Assembly: GCA_964568675.1 (NCBI GenBank)
Contig: CAZMQV010000001.1
Coordinates: 120,901-184,900 of the forward strand
Origin: UPXZ01 sp964568675
GTDB taxonomy: Bacteria; Bacteroidota; Bacteroidia; Bacteroidales; Paludibacteraceae
DNA: 64,000 bases
Direction of reading: 5' to 3'
Positions 1 through 8,099 of the stretch are shown here, one piece after another. Both the position numbers and the translations under genes were made by a program. The notes beneath the pieces are model-generated. The model worked only from the letters and a program-made list of their open reading frames with translations. It was not told the origin of the DNA and searched no databases. Position 1 is the first letter of the stretch; every line of letters begins with the position of its first letter.

Positions 1-1
1 G

Positions 2-1330
2 CAGGACGATGTTTCTTTGGTTGGTGTTGTTGGCACGTCTGTGGAGGAGAATCGGGCTTTTATAGCTATGAGCAAGCATTTTGAGTTGAAAGGCTTGCCC
101 GTGCCGCGTTTTATCGAGGCTTCCGACGACGAATTGCTCTATTTGCAGGAAGATTTGGGCGATGTTTTATTGTTCGATTACGTGAAAAAGGGAAGACAAA
201 CGCGCGTGTTCAGTTCTCACGAAAAAGCAATGCTTCATAAAACAATGGAGTTGCTCCCCAAAATTCAGGTTGTTGGCGCTCAGGGATTTGATTTCTCGCT
301 GTGTTACCCGCAGCCGGCTTTCAATAGCCGCTCCACCTTCTGGGATTTGAATTATTTTAAATATAGTTTTCTAAAACCGAGTGGTCTCGATTTTCAGGAA
401 AATAAATTGGAAGATGATTTCGAACGACTCACCAACGACTTGTTGGCAATCCCTGCCGACACATTTATGTATCGCGATTTTCAGAGCCGCAATGTGATGA
501 TAAAGGATGAAAATCCCTTTTTTATTGACTATCAGGGCGGACGGCGCGGTCCCGTGCATTACGATGTAGCTTCTTTTCTATGGCAGGCACGTGCTCAATA
601 TGGTGCGGATTTGCGTGAAGAGTTGTTGCAAACATACTTGCGCTCATTACACAAATACCTCGATTTTGAAGATGAAAATTTCCGAGCTTCGCTCAATTTG
701 TTCGTGCTTTTCAGGTTGATTCAAGTACTTGGAGCCTATGGCTATCGCGGTTATTTCGAGAAAAAACCACATTTTTTACAAAGCATTCCACACGCGATGG
801 AAAATCTGCGTGAGTTGATGCGCGATACCAGTTTTCCGCACTATCCTTATCTGACCGAAGTACTTGAAAATCTCGCGGACTTAAAGCAATTCAAAGAAAT
901 GCAATTGGACAAACCGCTGGTAATCACCATGTATAGTTTCTCTTACAAAAAAGGTATTCCAAACGACAATTCGGGTAATGGCGGTGGTTTCGTGTTCGAT
1001 TGCCGGGCGGTAAATAATCCGGGGAAATACGAACGATACTACTCCCTCACCGGTTTGGACGAGCCTGTAATTCAATTTCTGGAAGAAGATGGCGAAATTT
1101 TGAAATTTATAAGAAATGCCCAGCTGCTCGTTGATGCCTCCACAAAAAGATATGTTGAACGAAAATTTACGAATTTGATGATTAGTTTTGGCTGTACCGG
1201 TGGCCAACATCGCTCGGTCTATGCTGCGCAAAAAGTAGCGGAGCATCTTCATGAAAAATTTGGAGTTGAGGTGCGGCTCATTCATCGCGAACAAAATATC
1301 GAACAAGTTTTCGAAAGCAAAATTAATTAG
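2..1330 (+). CDS. Aminoglycoside-phosphotransferase-fold kinase fused to a RapZ C-terminal domain (5' end outside window)
   Basis: The frame is open to the left edge, so the true start lies outside; the first possible internal start is a TTG at 17. Residues below count from that TTG. Residues ~20-290 look like the APH/choline-kinase fold: YRDFQSRNVM (Asp154, Asn159) is the catalytic loop and FIDYQ (Asp171) the metal-binding Asp. Residues ~300-437 match the RapZ C-terminal domain, with SFSYKKGIP, TGLDEPV and GCTGGQHRS. The Walker-A kinase half of classical RapZ is absent, replaced by the APH-fold part. The catalytic loop resembles cell-wall amino-sugar kinases of the AmgK type, and RapZ-C binds glucosamine-6-phosphate in E. 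coli, so a role in amino-sugar recycling or sensing is plausible. That role is inference; the domain calls are firm. Confidence 0.85.
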   Translation, partial: QDDVSLVGVVGTSVEENRAFIAMSKHFELKGLPVPRFIEASDDELLYLQEDLGDVLLFDYVKKGRQTRVFSSHEKAMLHKTMELLPKIQVVGAQGFDFSLCYPQPAFNSRSTFWDLNYFKYSFLKPSGLDFQENKLEDDFERLTNDLLAIPADTFMYRDFQSRNVMIKDENPFFIDYQGGRRGPVHYDVASFLWQARAQYGADLREELLQTYLRSLHKYLDFEDENFRASLNLFVLFRLIQVLGAYGYRGYFEKKPHFLQSIPHAMENLRELMRDTSFPHYPYLTEVLENLADLKQFKEMQLDKPLVITMYSFSYKKGIPNDNSGNGGGFVFDCRAVNNPGKYERYYSLTGLDEPVIQFLEEDGEILKFIRNAQLLVDASTKRYVERKFTNLMISFGCTGGQHRSVYAAQKVAEHLHEKFGVEVRLIHREQNIEQVFESKIN

Positions 1331-1463
1331 AAAACAAGCTCTTTTATCTACACTCGAATTAAACTAAAGGAACCGTCTGGCTAAATCAGAATTTTTTTTT
1401 GTGAATTATTATACAGTTTTTCTGCTTATTTTTATAAACTTAGTTTTCGTGCGCTGCGTTTTG

Positions 1464-1494
1464 TTGGTTATTTCTCAATAATTTAGTAATTTTG
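1464..1494 (+). promoter_or_regulatory. Promoter (-33 TTG / -7 TAATTTTG) for the DUF1599 gene
   Basis: TAATTTTG at 1487-1494 fits TAnnTTTG, and a TTG at 1464-1466 lies 20 bp upstream, the spacing used by Bacteroidota primary sigma factor. The ATG of the gene is 39 bp downstream. Confidence 0.6.
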
Positions 1495-1533
1495 TAGTCG
1501 CAAAAAATAGATATGAAAGTCTGAAGAATCTTT

Positions 1534-2070
1534 ATGACCACAAACGAACAATATGACCACGTAACGACCTTGTGTCGAGATATTTTTGAGAAGAAATTGA
1601 AAGATTACGGAGCATCGTGGCGAATTTTGCGCCAATCATCCGTTACTGATCAAATTTTTATCAAAGCCAGTCGGATTCGTTCAATCGAAACTAAAGGTGA
1701 AAATAAAGTGGGCGATGATATACGCGGCGAATTGATCGCAATTGTAAATTATGGAGTTGTTGGGCTGATTCAATTGGAGCTAGGGGTGGCAAGCGCCGAC
1801 GATACTAATCAGGAACTTGCTTTGTCGCTCTACGACAAATACATTCGCCATGCGAAGGAGTTGATGTTGAACAAGAACCACGATTACGACGAAGCATGGC
1901 GTTTGATGCGTCCGCAGTCATACACCGATTTGATATTGATGAAAATTAACCGAACAAAGCAAATTGAAGATAATCAGGGTAAAACAATTATATCGGAAGG
2001 AATAGATGCTAACTATTTTGATATGATTAATTACTCTATTTTTGGTTTGATTAAAATGGAATTTGAATAA
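1534..2070 (+). CDS. DUF1599 family protein with internally duplicated domain
   Basis: The 178-residue protein consists of two copies of the same unit. Copy 1 (residues ~13-84) has DYGASW, a Thr-Asp at 38-39, an IKASRIRSIE-type helix and NYGVVGLIQLE. Copy 2 (~100-178) has DYDEAW, Thr-Asp at 131-132, MKINRTKQIE and NYSIFGLIKME. This is the DUF1599 family, which I recall being named 'nucleotide modification associated domain 1' in comparative genomic work; its reaction is not established. In Bacteroidales the gene commonly sits, as here, ahead of a DoxX-like gene and tpiA. It has its own promoter. No signal peptide or membrane segment is visible. Confidence 0.8.
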   Translation: MTTNEQYDHVTTLCRDIFEKKLKDYGASWRILRQSSVTDQIFIKASRIRSIETKGENKVGDDIRGELIAIVNYGVVGLIQLELGVASADDTNQELALSLYDKYIRHAKELMLNKNHDYDEAWRLMRPQSYTDLILMKINRTKQIEDNQGKTIISEGIDANYFDMINYSIFGLIKMEFE

Positions 2071-2170
2071 TGATTTTGCGTAACACGGAATGTCTCGGAT
2101 ATGAAAATGAAATTCATTCGAGCCTGACAAGAAATGAAACGCGGAACCCAATTTTTTTTAAGTAGTAAAA

Positions 2171-3340
2171 ATGAAACGCAGAACCACAAACAGATACAAC
2201 GCTAAAAACAGATATAGTTCGACTCAAGTAAAAACAAAATGGCAAAAATTAGGTGCCATTTCGCTGACAATAATTCGCTTTGTGTTAGCGGCTGTTTTTA
2301 TTTTTTCAGGATTTGTCAAAGCAATTGATCCGCTTGGTTCTACCTACAAATTTGAAGATTATCTGACTGCTTTTGGCACCCCGTTTTCAAATTTGAGTTT
2401 TATGGCGTTTCCTGCCGCAATAGCGCTTTCTACACTTGAGCTTGCCATCGGTTTTAGTTTCTTATTCAAAATAAAACCAAAAACAACTTCAATCATCGCA
2501 TTGTTGTTTATGCTGGTGATGTTGCCACTCACGCTCTATATCGCGCTTTACAATCCGGTAACCGATTGCGGCTGTTTTGGCGACGCGCTCGTAATCTCCA
2601 ATTGGGCTACATTTTATAAGAACATTGTGATAACATTGTTCATTGTCGCGCTTTTGGTGTTCAACAAACGTGTTTATCGTTTTTTTATGCCTGCCGCAGA
2701 ATGGGCTATGATTACCGTTTTTGTAATAATAGGAGTGGGAATATCACTTCATAGTTACTACCATTTGCCAATTCTGGATTTTCGACCCTACAAAGTGGGC
2801 GTAAACATTCCGGAAGCTATGAAAATCCCCGAAGGAATGCCCCTTGATAAATACGAAACAAAATTAATATACGAAAAAGGAGGTGTTGACAAAGAATTTA
2901 CGCTTGAAAATTATCCAAAGAATGATAGCACGTGGCGCTTTGTTGGGCAGAAATCCATTCTGATTGAAAAAGGATACGAACCTGCAATTCACGATTTCAA
3001 TATCGTGGATGAAAATGGTATCGACCTCACCGATAATTTGATCCACCATGCTGGTAAAGTTCATTTTGTGATTATGTACGACTTGGGAAAATCGAATAGG
3101 AATGAAGTGGCAAAAACAGAAAAACTGTTTCAGCAGGCAAAGCAAAATAACGAAACTTTCTATGCGCTTACCGCTTCGACTGACGAGGTGATAGCGAATT
3201 TTAAGAAGGAAACAGGTGTAAGTTATTCGTTTTGCAAAACCGACCCGATAACGCTAAAAACCATAATTCGGGCAAATCCCGGTCTGATGACAATTCAAAA
3301 CGGAACAATAATCAATAAGAAGAATCTCCGCGATTTGTAG
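2171..3340 (+). CDS. DoxX/MauE-like membrane protein with periplasmic thioredoxin-like C-terminus
   Basis: The protein has 389 residues. A basic N-terminus leads into four membrane helices (~residues 28-175), a fifth at ~178-198, and then a soluble domain of about 190 residues. A CGCFG motif near residues 133-137 is typical of the MauE/DoxX-like redox-associated family in Bacteroidota. The C-terminal part reads like a thioredoxin fold (HFVIMYDLGKSNRNE..., ending GLMTIQNGTI) but shows no CXXC pair, so any redox chemistry would rest on the membrane CGC motif. Its place between DUF1599 and tpiA is a conserved neighbourhood in the order. A function in disulfide or quinone redox handling is inference from the family. 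Confidence 0.75.
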   Translation: MKRRTTNRYNAKNRYSSTQVKTKWQKLGAISLTIIRFVLAAVFIFSGFVKAIDPLGSTYKFEDYLTAFGTPFSNLSFMAFPAAIALSTLELAIGFSFLFKIKPKTTSIIALLFMLVMLPLTLYIALYNPVTDCGCFGDALVISNWATFYKNIVITLFIVALLVFNKRVYRFFMPAAEWAMITVFVIIGVGISLHSYYHLPILDFRPYKVGVNIPEAMKIPEGMPLDKYETKLIYEKGGVDKEFTLENYPKNDSTWRFVGQKSILIEKGYEPAIHDFNIVDENGIDLTDNLIHHAGKVHFVIMYDLGKSNRNEVAKTEKLFQQAKQNNETFYALTASTDEVIANFKKETGVSYSFCKTDPITLKTIIRANPGLMTIQNGTIINKKNLRDL

Positions 3341-3470
3341 TAGTGCGATTCGTGTGAAACAATAGAAAGATATAGAATAATTTTTTAATTTTTAAATAAT
3401 GTCGCCGGCTTAAGTCCGATTAAAAAATGAGACGATTGAAGTGTGGATGACCTTTTATTCCAAAAAAAGT

Positions 3471-4229
3471 ATGAGAAAAAACATTGTAGCAGGTAACTGG
3501 AAAATGAACAAAACCCTGCAAGAAGGTTTGGCGCTTGCCACTGAGTTGAACGGCACGTTGGCCGGAACAACACCAAATTGCGAAGTAGTAATTGGCACTC
3601 CATTTATCCATTTGGCAAGTGTGGCATCAGCTGTTGACACTTCGGTGATTCATGTTGCTGCCCAAAATTGTGCCGACAAAGAATCGGGCGCTTACACCGG
3701 CGAAATTAGTGCGGCTATGGTGAAATCAACCGGCGCCGACCATGTGATTCTTGGACACTCCGAACGTCGTGCTTACTATGGCGAAACATTCGGCATTCTA
3801 AAAGAAAAAGTTCTTTTAGCGCTTAAAAATGAGTTGAAACCTATTTTCTGTATCGGTGAGTTGAAAGAAGAACGTGAGGCAAACAAGCAAAACGAAGTGG
3901 TGAAAGCTCAACTTGAAGGCTCAGTTTTTAATCTTTCTGCCGAAGATTTTTCGAAAATCGTTTTAGCGTATGAACCAGTTTGGGCTATCGGTACCGGGCT
4001 GACAGCTACTTCAGACCAAGCGCAGGAAATCCATGCTTACATCCGTAGCTTGATAGTAGAAAAATACGGAAATGAAATCGCTGAAAATACGACCATTCTT
4101 TATGGAGGAAGTTGCAATGCAGGTAATGCAAAAGAGCTTTTCTCAAAAACCGATGTTGATGGAGGACTTATTGGTGGAGCTTCGCTTAAAGTTGCTGATT
4201 TCAAAGCAATTATTGATGCCTTCGCATAG
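3471..4229 (+). CDS. tpiA: Triose-phosphate isomerase
   Basis: This 252-residue protein interconverts dihydroxyacetone phosphate and glyceraldehyde-3-phosphate in glycolysis. All catalytic residues are present: Asn9 and Lys11 (GNWKMN), His96 (LGHSERR) and Glu168 (AYEPVWAIGTG), with the phosphate-binding GGS and GGAS loops near the end. The frame is also open upstream to a GTG at 3441, but the ATG at 3471 gives the usual TpiA N-terminus (MRKNIVAGNW) and usual length. A strong terminator follows the gene. Confidence 0.97.
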   Translation: MRKNIVAGNWKMNKTLQEGLALATELNGTLAGTTPNCEVVIGTPFIHLASVASAVDTSVIHVAAQNCADKESGAYTGEISAAMVKSTGADHVILGHSERRAYYGETFGILKEKVLLALKNELKPIFCIGELKEEREANKQNEVVKAQLEGSVFNLSAEDFSKIVLAYEPVWAIGTGLTATSDQAQEIHAYIRSLIVEKYGNEIAENTTILYGGSCNAGNAKELFSKTDVDGGLIGGASLKVADFKAIIDAFA

Positions 4230-4261
4230 TAACTGAAAAAGATATTCGCATTTGTCATCTA

Positions 4262-4302
4262 AAAAAATTCCTGCTCTTCGGTATTGAATGCAGGAATTTT
4301 TT
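4262..4302 (+). terminator. Rho-independent terminator after tpiA
   Basis: A 13-bp perfect inverted repeat, AAAAAATTCCTGC (4262-4274) and GCAGGAATTTTTT (4290-4302), encloses a 15-nt loop and ends in a T-run. Confidence 0.85.
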
Positions 4303-4303
4303 C

Positions 4304-4311
4304 TATTTTTG
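4304..4311 (+). promoter_or_regulatory. -7 box (TATTTTTG) for the Sua5/YciO-like gene
   Basis: This exact TAnnTTTG match directly abuts the tpiA terminator and lies 30 bp before the GTG start of the next gene. Confidence 0.55.
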
Positions 4312-4341
4312 TGTTTTGATAATTTTTTTAGATAAGAAAAA

Positions 4342-4947
4342 GTGGTAAAAATTTACGAAGAAAATCCGAATCCAATTAAAATTCGCCATGTAGTCGAAAT
4401 ATTGCGTAATGGTGGGATAATAATTATCCCAACAGATACGGTTTACGCTTTCGCCTGCGATATCTTTAATTCCAATGGAATTGAGCTGATTTCGAAGTTG
4501 AAAAACCTTGATTACCGCAAGAGCAATCTATCATTTGTTTGCCATGAAATGAGTCAGATAAGTGAATTTGCTAAAATGGACGACAAGGCATTTAAATTGA
4601 TGAAAAAGAATCTTCCCGGTCCGTTTACATTTATTCTGCAAGGAAGTAATCGACTGCCAAAGCTATTTAAGTTTCGTAAAAATGTAGGAATCCGGATACC
4701 TCAGAATAATATTGTACTTGAAATTGTGCGTGAGTTGGGCAATCCAATCATGACAAGTTCATTGCTTACGAATGACGAAATTCAAGAATACTTTACCGAT
4801 CCCGAATTGATACGCGAAAAGTATGATCAGCGTGTGGATTTGGTGATTGACGGCGGAGTAGGCGGTTTGGTTCATTCCACCATTGTTGACTGCACAGGCG
4901 ACGAACCCGAAGTGGTGCGCGAAGGAGCAGGGGAGCTTGATTACTAA
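4342..4947 (+). CDS. Sua5/YciO/YrdC-family protein, probable L-threonylcarbamoyladenylate synthase
   Basis: The 201-residue protein carries the YrdC fold. IPTDTVYAFACD near residues 28-39 is the nucleotide-binding signature, followed by PGPFTFIL, VGIRIPQNN and a C-terminal VREGAGELDY. Members make threonylcarbamoyl-AMP from threonine, bicarbonate and ATP, the first step of tRNA t6A synthesis; TsaD, which acts in the second step, is encoded nearby at 6816-7853. The overall pattern, including TSSLL and LVIDGG, resembles the YciO subgroup more than E. coli TsaC. Whether it is the main TsaC of this organism therefore depends on whether the genome has another YrdC protein. The start is GTG, chosen because it follows the promoter and no better start exists. 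Confidence 0.85.
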   Translation: MVKIYEENPNPIKIRHVVEILRNGGIIIIPTDTVYAFACDIFNSNGIELISKLKNLDYRKSNLSFVCHEMSQISEFAKMDDKAFKLMKKNLPGPFTFILQGSNRLPKLFKFRKNVGIRIPQNNIVLEIVRELGNPIMTSSLLTNDEIQEYFTDPELIREKYDQRVDLVIDGGVGGLVHSTIVDCTGDEPEVVREGAGELDY

Positions 4948-5090
4948 CTATTTTTTTTTAGAATAACAGCTGGTATTTTGTTGACGGTAGGCGTAGGTCG
5001 AAACGAACATTTCGACTGAAATCTGCCGTTTGCATTTTGTCAAAATGTCAAAATATATCTGATTATTTTCGTTATTTCGGGAAATACGTG

Positions 5091-5098
5091 TATATTTG
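5091..5098 (+). promoter_or_regulatory. -7 box (TATATTTG) for buk
   Basis: A consensus TAnnTTTG element lies 29 bp before the buk ATG in the 180-bp gap after the Sua5-like gene. Confidence 0.6.
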
Positions 5099-5127
5099 TC
5101 AAATAAAATCAATTCAAAGCCGCATCT

Positions 5128-6192
5128 ATGCAAAATATTCTTGTCATCAACCCTGGTTCAACATCAACCAAAGTTGCCGTTTTCGAAAATGATATCAAAC
5201 TTGTAGAATTTTCAATTCAGCATTCATTCGAAGAGTTGATGAAATTTCCTCACATTACCGATCAGTTTGATTTTCGTTACGAATTAATTATTAAGGCATT
5301 GACTGAGCGGGGCATTGAATTGAATTTCTCAATAGTAATGGGGCGTGGGGGCATGTTGCCTCCCGTGCAGTCTGGCGTGTATCAAATAAATGAAAAGATG
5401 TTGGACACGCTACGCAAAGCCGAGCGTGGCGAACATGCAAGTAATCTCGGAGCCTTTCTTGCGAATAAAATTGCAAGTCAGATATCCGGCTGTAAAGCTT
5501 ACATTGCCGACCCGGTGTCGGTTGATGAGTTCGAAGCTATATCGCGGATTAGCGGTATGCCCGAAATACCGCGTCAATCAATATTTCATGCTTTGAACCA
5601 AAAGGCAGCCGGGCGCTATCACGCCATGAAGGTTGGACGAAAATACGATGAGTTGAATTTGGTAATCGCGCATCTTGGAGGTGGAATTACAATCGGCGCG
5701 CATCGCAAGGGCAGGGTGATTGATGTCAATCAGGGCCTTGATGGTTATGGAGCAATTTCACCGGAGCGATGTGGCACTGTTGATGCCGGGTTGCTCACCC
5801 GATTGTGTTTCTCGGGAAAATACACTCAAAATGAGATCCTCAAAAAATTAGCCGGTAAAGGTGGCTTGTCAGCTCATTTGGGATCGAATGACTTGCGTGA
5901 ATTGGAAGTAAGAGCCGCGCAAGGCGAAGAAAATGTAATATTGATGCTTCAGGCAATGTCTTACACTATCGGTAAAGAGATTGGAGCAATGATAGCCGCG
6001 TTGCGAGGCGATGTGGATGGGGTGATACTTACCGGAGGGGTGGCATTTTGCGCTTTTGTAGTAAACTATGTAACAGATATGATTGCGCCTTTGGCACAAG
6101 TGTATGTCTATGCCGGGGAAGACGAAATGGCTGCCTTGGCTGCAAACGCGGTGAGGGTGTTGCGAGGCGAGCAAGCAAAACAATTTGAATAA
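5128..6192 (+). CDS. buk: Butyrate kinase
   Basis: The 354-residue protein is of the acetokinase/ASKHA family. NPGSTSTKVAVF is the N-terminal phosphate loop, followed by GRGGMLPPVQSG, AHLGGGITIGAH and VILTGGVAF near the end. It interconverts butyryl-phosphate and ADP with butyrate and ATP; some members favour branched-chain acids. Usually the partner phosphate butyryltransferase (ptb) is adjacent, but neither neighbour is ptb: the gene upstream is Sua5-like, and the downstream gene converges on it with only 19 bp between stop codons. It has its own promoter, so it is transcribed alone. Confidence 0.93.
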   Translation: MQNILVINPGSTSTKVAVFENDIKLVEFSIQHSFEELMKFPHITDQFDFRYELIIKALTERGIELNFSIVMGRGGMLPPVQSGVYQINEKMLDTLRKAERGEHASNLGAFLANKIASQISGCKAYIADPVSVDEFEAISRISGMPEIPRQSIFHALNQKAAGRYHAMKVGRKYDELNLVIAHLGGGITIGAHRKGRVIDVNQGLDGYGAISPERCGTVDAGLLTRLCFSGKYTQNEILKKLAGKGGLSAHLGSNDLRELEVRAAQGEENVILMLQAMSYTIGKEIGAMIAALRGDVDGVILTGGVAFCAFVVNYVTDMIAPLAQVYVYAGEDEMAALAANAVRVLRGEQAKQFE

Positions 6193-6211
6193 GATTTATG
6201 TCAATACGATA

Positions 6212-6799
6212 TCATGTAGTTAAACCTCGGTCTTTTGATTTAGGTTTTTTTAGTACAAAAAGCTCATTCCATGCTACCCAAAGAAGAAATATCATTCCAT
6301 AAAAAGCGTATTTCATTACATATTCGTGCCAAAAGTCAAACTGTTCGGGGTGCTTGTCGATGATGGCAGTAATGAAAACGATGCGAAACAGATTGAAAAG
6401 ATACACAAAGATCAGACCCATGGGGATATACCAAAGTTTGTGTTTCCATGGTCCGCTGAAAAAAGCGATGATACAAAAATAAATATAGGCTTGTTTTATT
6501 CCGGAACATGACCACACTACGCATACCGAGCTGCCACTAATGCTATGACGCACCACGTTATTTGGAGTTAAACTTGTGTCATATCCGATGAAATTTAATA
6601 TTTGATGTGTCGAAACAGCGATTTGGTGAGATAAATATACAAAAGGACGAGAAATGTCAATCCCAAAGAAAGTAACCGACACGCCACTTTCATCGCCCAA
6701 TACAAAATACTTCCAGAAATAATTGGAAACAATCAGGATGATGATAAAGGAAAATACACCCGAAAAAACTTTCAAATTTTTAGGAAGTAGGTTTTTCAT
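6212..6799 (-). CDS. Exosortase/archaeosortase family membrane transpeptidase-like protein (XrtF-like)
   Basis: This small integral membrane protein (195 residues) has about five hydrophobic segments and the three catalytic positions of the exosortase/archaeosortase family: Cys98 in WSCSGIKQ, Arg139 in LFNLFRI and His158 in FDFWHEY, in the order and spacing expected. The family cleaves and transfers C-terminally tagged envelope proteins. The short length fits the Bacteroidota XrtF type better than the EPS-linked exosortases. The gene starts 16 bp after tsaD and is probably co-transcribed with it. No cognate PEP-CTERM-like substrate was seen in the window; the only C-terminal sorting tag here is T9SS-type. 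Family membership is well supported, the substrate is unknown. Confidence 0.75.
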   Translation of the reverse strand: MKNLLPKNLKVFSGVFSFIIILIVSNYFWKYFVLGDESGVSVTFFGIDISRPFVYLSHQIAVSTHQILNFIGYDTSLTPNNVVRHSISGSSVCVVWSCSGIKQAYIYFCIIAFFSGPWKHKLWYIPMGLIFVYLFNLFRIVFITAIIDKHPEQFDFWHEYVMKYAFYGMIFLLWVAWNELFVLKKPKSKDRGLTT

Positions 6800-6815
6800 G
6801 TTTTGCCAAATTACT

Positions 6816-7853
6816 TTATGCTAACAAATTGCTGACACGCGCGTAGGGCGATTCGTCGAGCTTGCAAAATTGATTGTTTAAGTATTTGTAATAACCCGTG
6901 ATGGCTATCATGGCCGCATTGTCGGTAGTAAAAGCAAAAGGTGGAATATATACCTCCCAACCAAGTTTTGCCGCGTGGTCATGAAATGCTTGGCGTAAAC
7001 CGGAGTTGGCGGATACCCCCCCCGCGACAGCAATCTGGTTGATCCCAAGTTCTTTAGCCGCTTTTCGAAGTTTATTCATCAATATCTCGATTACAGTGTA
7101 TTGAAGACTCGCGCAAAGGTTGTTCATGTTCTCTTCCACAAATTTTGGATTTTCTTTCAGATTATCTCGAAGCAGATAAAGAAATGAAGTTTTAAGCCCG
7201 CTAAAACTATAATCGAAGTTTGCTATTTGCGGTTTGTTTAATTTGAATGCCAATGGATTGCCATCCTTTGCCAGTCGGTCAACATGCGGGCCTCCCGGAT
7301 AGGGCAACCCCATTACTTTCGCACATTTGTCGAATGCCTCGCCGGCAGCATCGTCGATAGTTTGCCCGATAACTTCCATGTCAAGAAAATCGCGTACCAA
7401 AACGATTTGTGAATTACCGCCCGAAACGAGTAGGCAGAGAAACGGAAATTTTGGGAATTTCTCATTTTCTTTCCCTTGACTTATAAAATGAGCCAACACA
7501 TGCGCTTGAAGATGATTAACATCCACCAACGGTGTATTCAGCGCTTGCGATAGACCCTTGGCAAACGAAGTGCCCACGAGAAGCGACCCAAGCAAACCGG
7601 GCCCACGCGTGAAAGCAATGCATGTGAGTTCGTTCTTATCTACACCGGCTTCCATAAGCGCTTCGTGCACTACCGGAATGATGTTTTGCTGGTGCGCGCG
7701 CGAGGCTAATTCCGGTACTACACCTCCATATTTTTCGTGAATTTTCTGACTTGCTGTGATGTTGGAGAGCATCACTCCATTGCGGACAACGGCAGCCGAT
7801 GTGTCGTCGCACGATGACTCGATGCCAAGTATTGTAATGTTTTTTTCTGTCAT
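6816..7853 (-). CDS. tsaD: tRNA N6-adenosine threonylcarbamoyltransferase TsaD
   Basis: This 345-residue ASKHA-fold enzyme transfers the threonylcarbamoyl group to A37 of ANN-decoding tRNAs, working with TsaB and TsaE. Visible signatures are GIESSCDDTSAA at the N-terminus, the metal-binding pair His114 and His118 (NHLQAHVLAH), LLVSGGNSQI and the late TTDNAAMIA. The frame extends ten codons upstream to 7883, but ATG 7853 gives the standard N-terminus (MTEKNITILGIE). It heads a leftward unit with the exosortase-like gene and diverges from tamB. Confidence 0.96.
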   Translation of the reverse strand: MTEKNITILGIESSCDDTSAAVVRNGVMLSNITASQKIHEKYGGVVPELASRAHQQNIIPVVHEALMEAGVDKNELTCIAFTRGPGLLGSLLVGTSFAKGLSQALNTPLVDVNHLQAHVLAHFISQGKENEKFPKFPFLCLLVSGGNSQIVLVRDFLDMEVIGQTIDDAAGEAFDKCAKVMGLPYPGGPHVDRLAKDGNPLAFKLNKPQIANFDYSFSGLKTSFLYLLRDNLKENPKFVEENMNNLCASLQYTVIEILMNKLRKAAKELGINQIAVAGGVSANSGLRQAFHDHAAKLGWEVYIPPFAFTTDNAAMIAITGYYKYLNNQFCKLDESPYARVSNLLA

Positions 7854-7921
7854 GCTGCTATATCTTGCGCTTTTACTCAACAAAAACTGTTCTTTTTTGA
7901 CTTCAAATAAAAATTTCTCAA

Positions 7922-7929
7922 CAAAATTA
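7922..7929 (-). promoter_or_regulatory. -7 box for tsaD and the exosortase-like gene
   Basis: CAAAATTA on the plus strand reads TAATTTTG on the minus strand, about 70 nt before the tsaD ATG. Confidence 0.5.
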
Positions 7930-8069
7930 CTATTTACGTTTGGAATAACATCGTTTCATCCATGTAAGTTTGTCGTAATTTGTTAATATTGTATTTTATT
8001 ACGAAGAATAACGACGTAAAACCTAATTAAAAACCACTCCGAAAACGACATAATTCGTAAAAAAAGAGT

Positions 8070-8077
8070 TACTTTTG
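8070..8077 (+). promoter_or_regulatory. -7 box (TACTTTTG) for tamB
   Basis: The element fits TAnnTTTG exactly. Transcription from it would start near 8084, leaving room for translation starting at about 8100 and making a much more upstream start impossible. Confidence 0.5.
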
Positions 8078-8099
8078 TAAGTTAAAACCCTTTGTCAGT

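Noticed and set aside
4948..5133. 61-codon minus-strand frame before buk
   Set aside because: It overlaps the buk promoter and start, and has no recognisable features.
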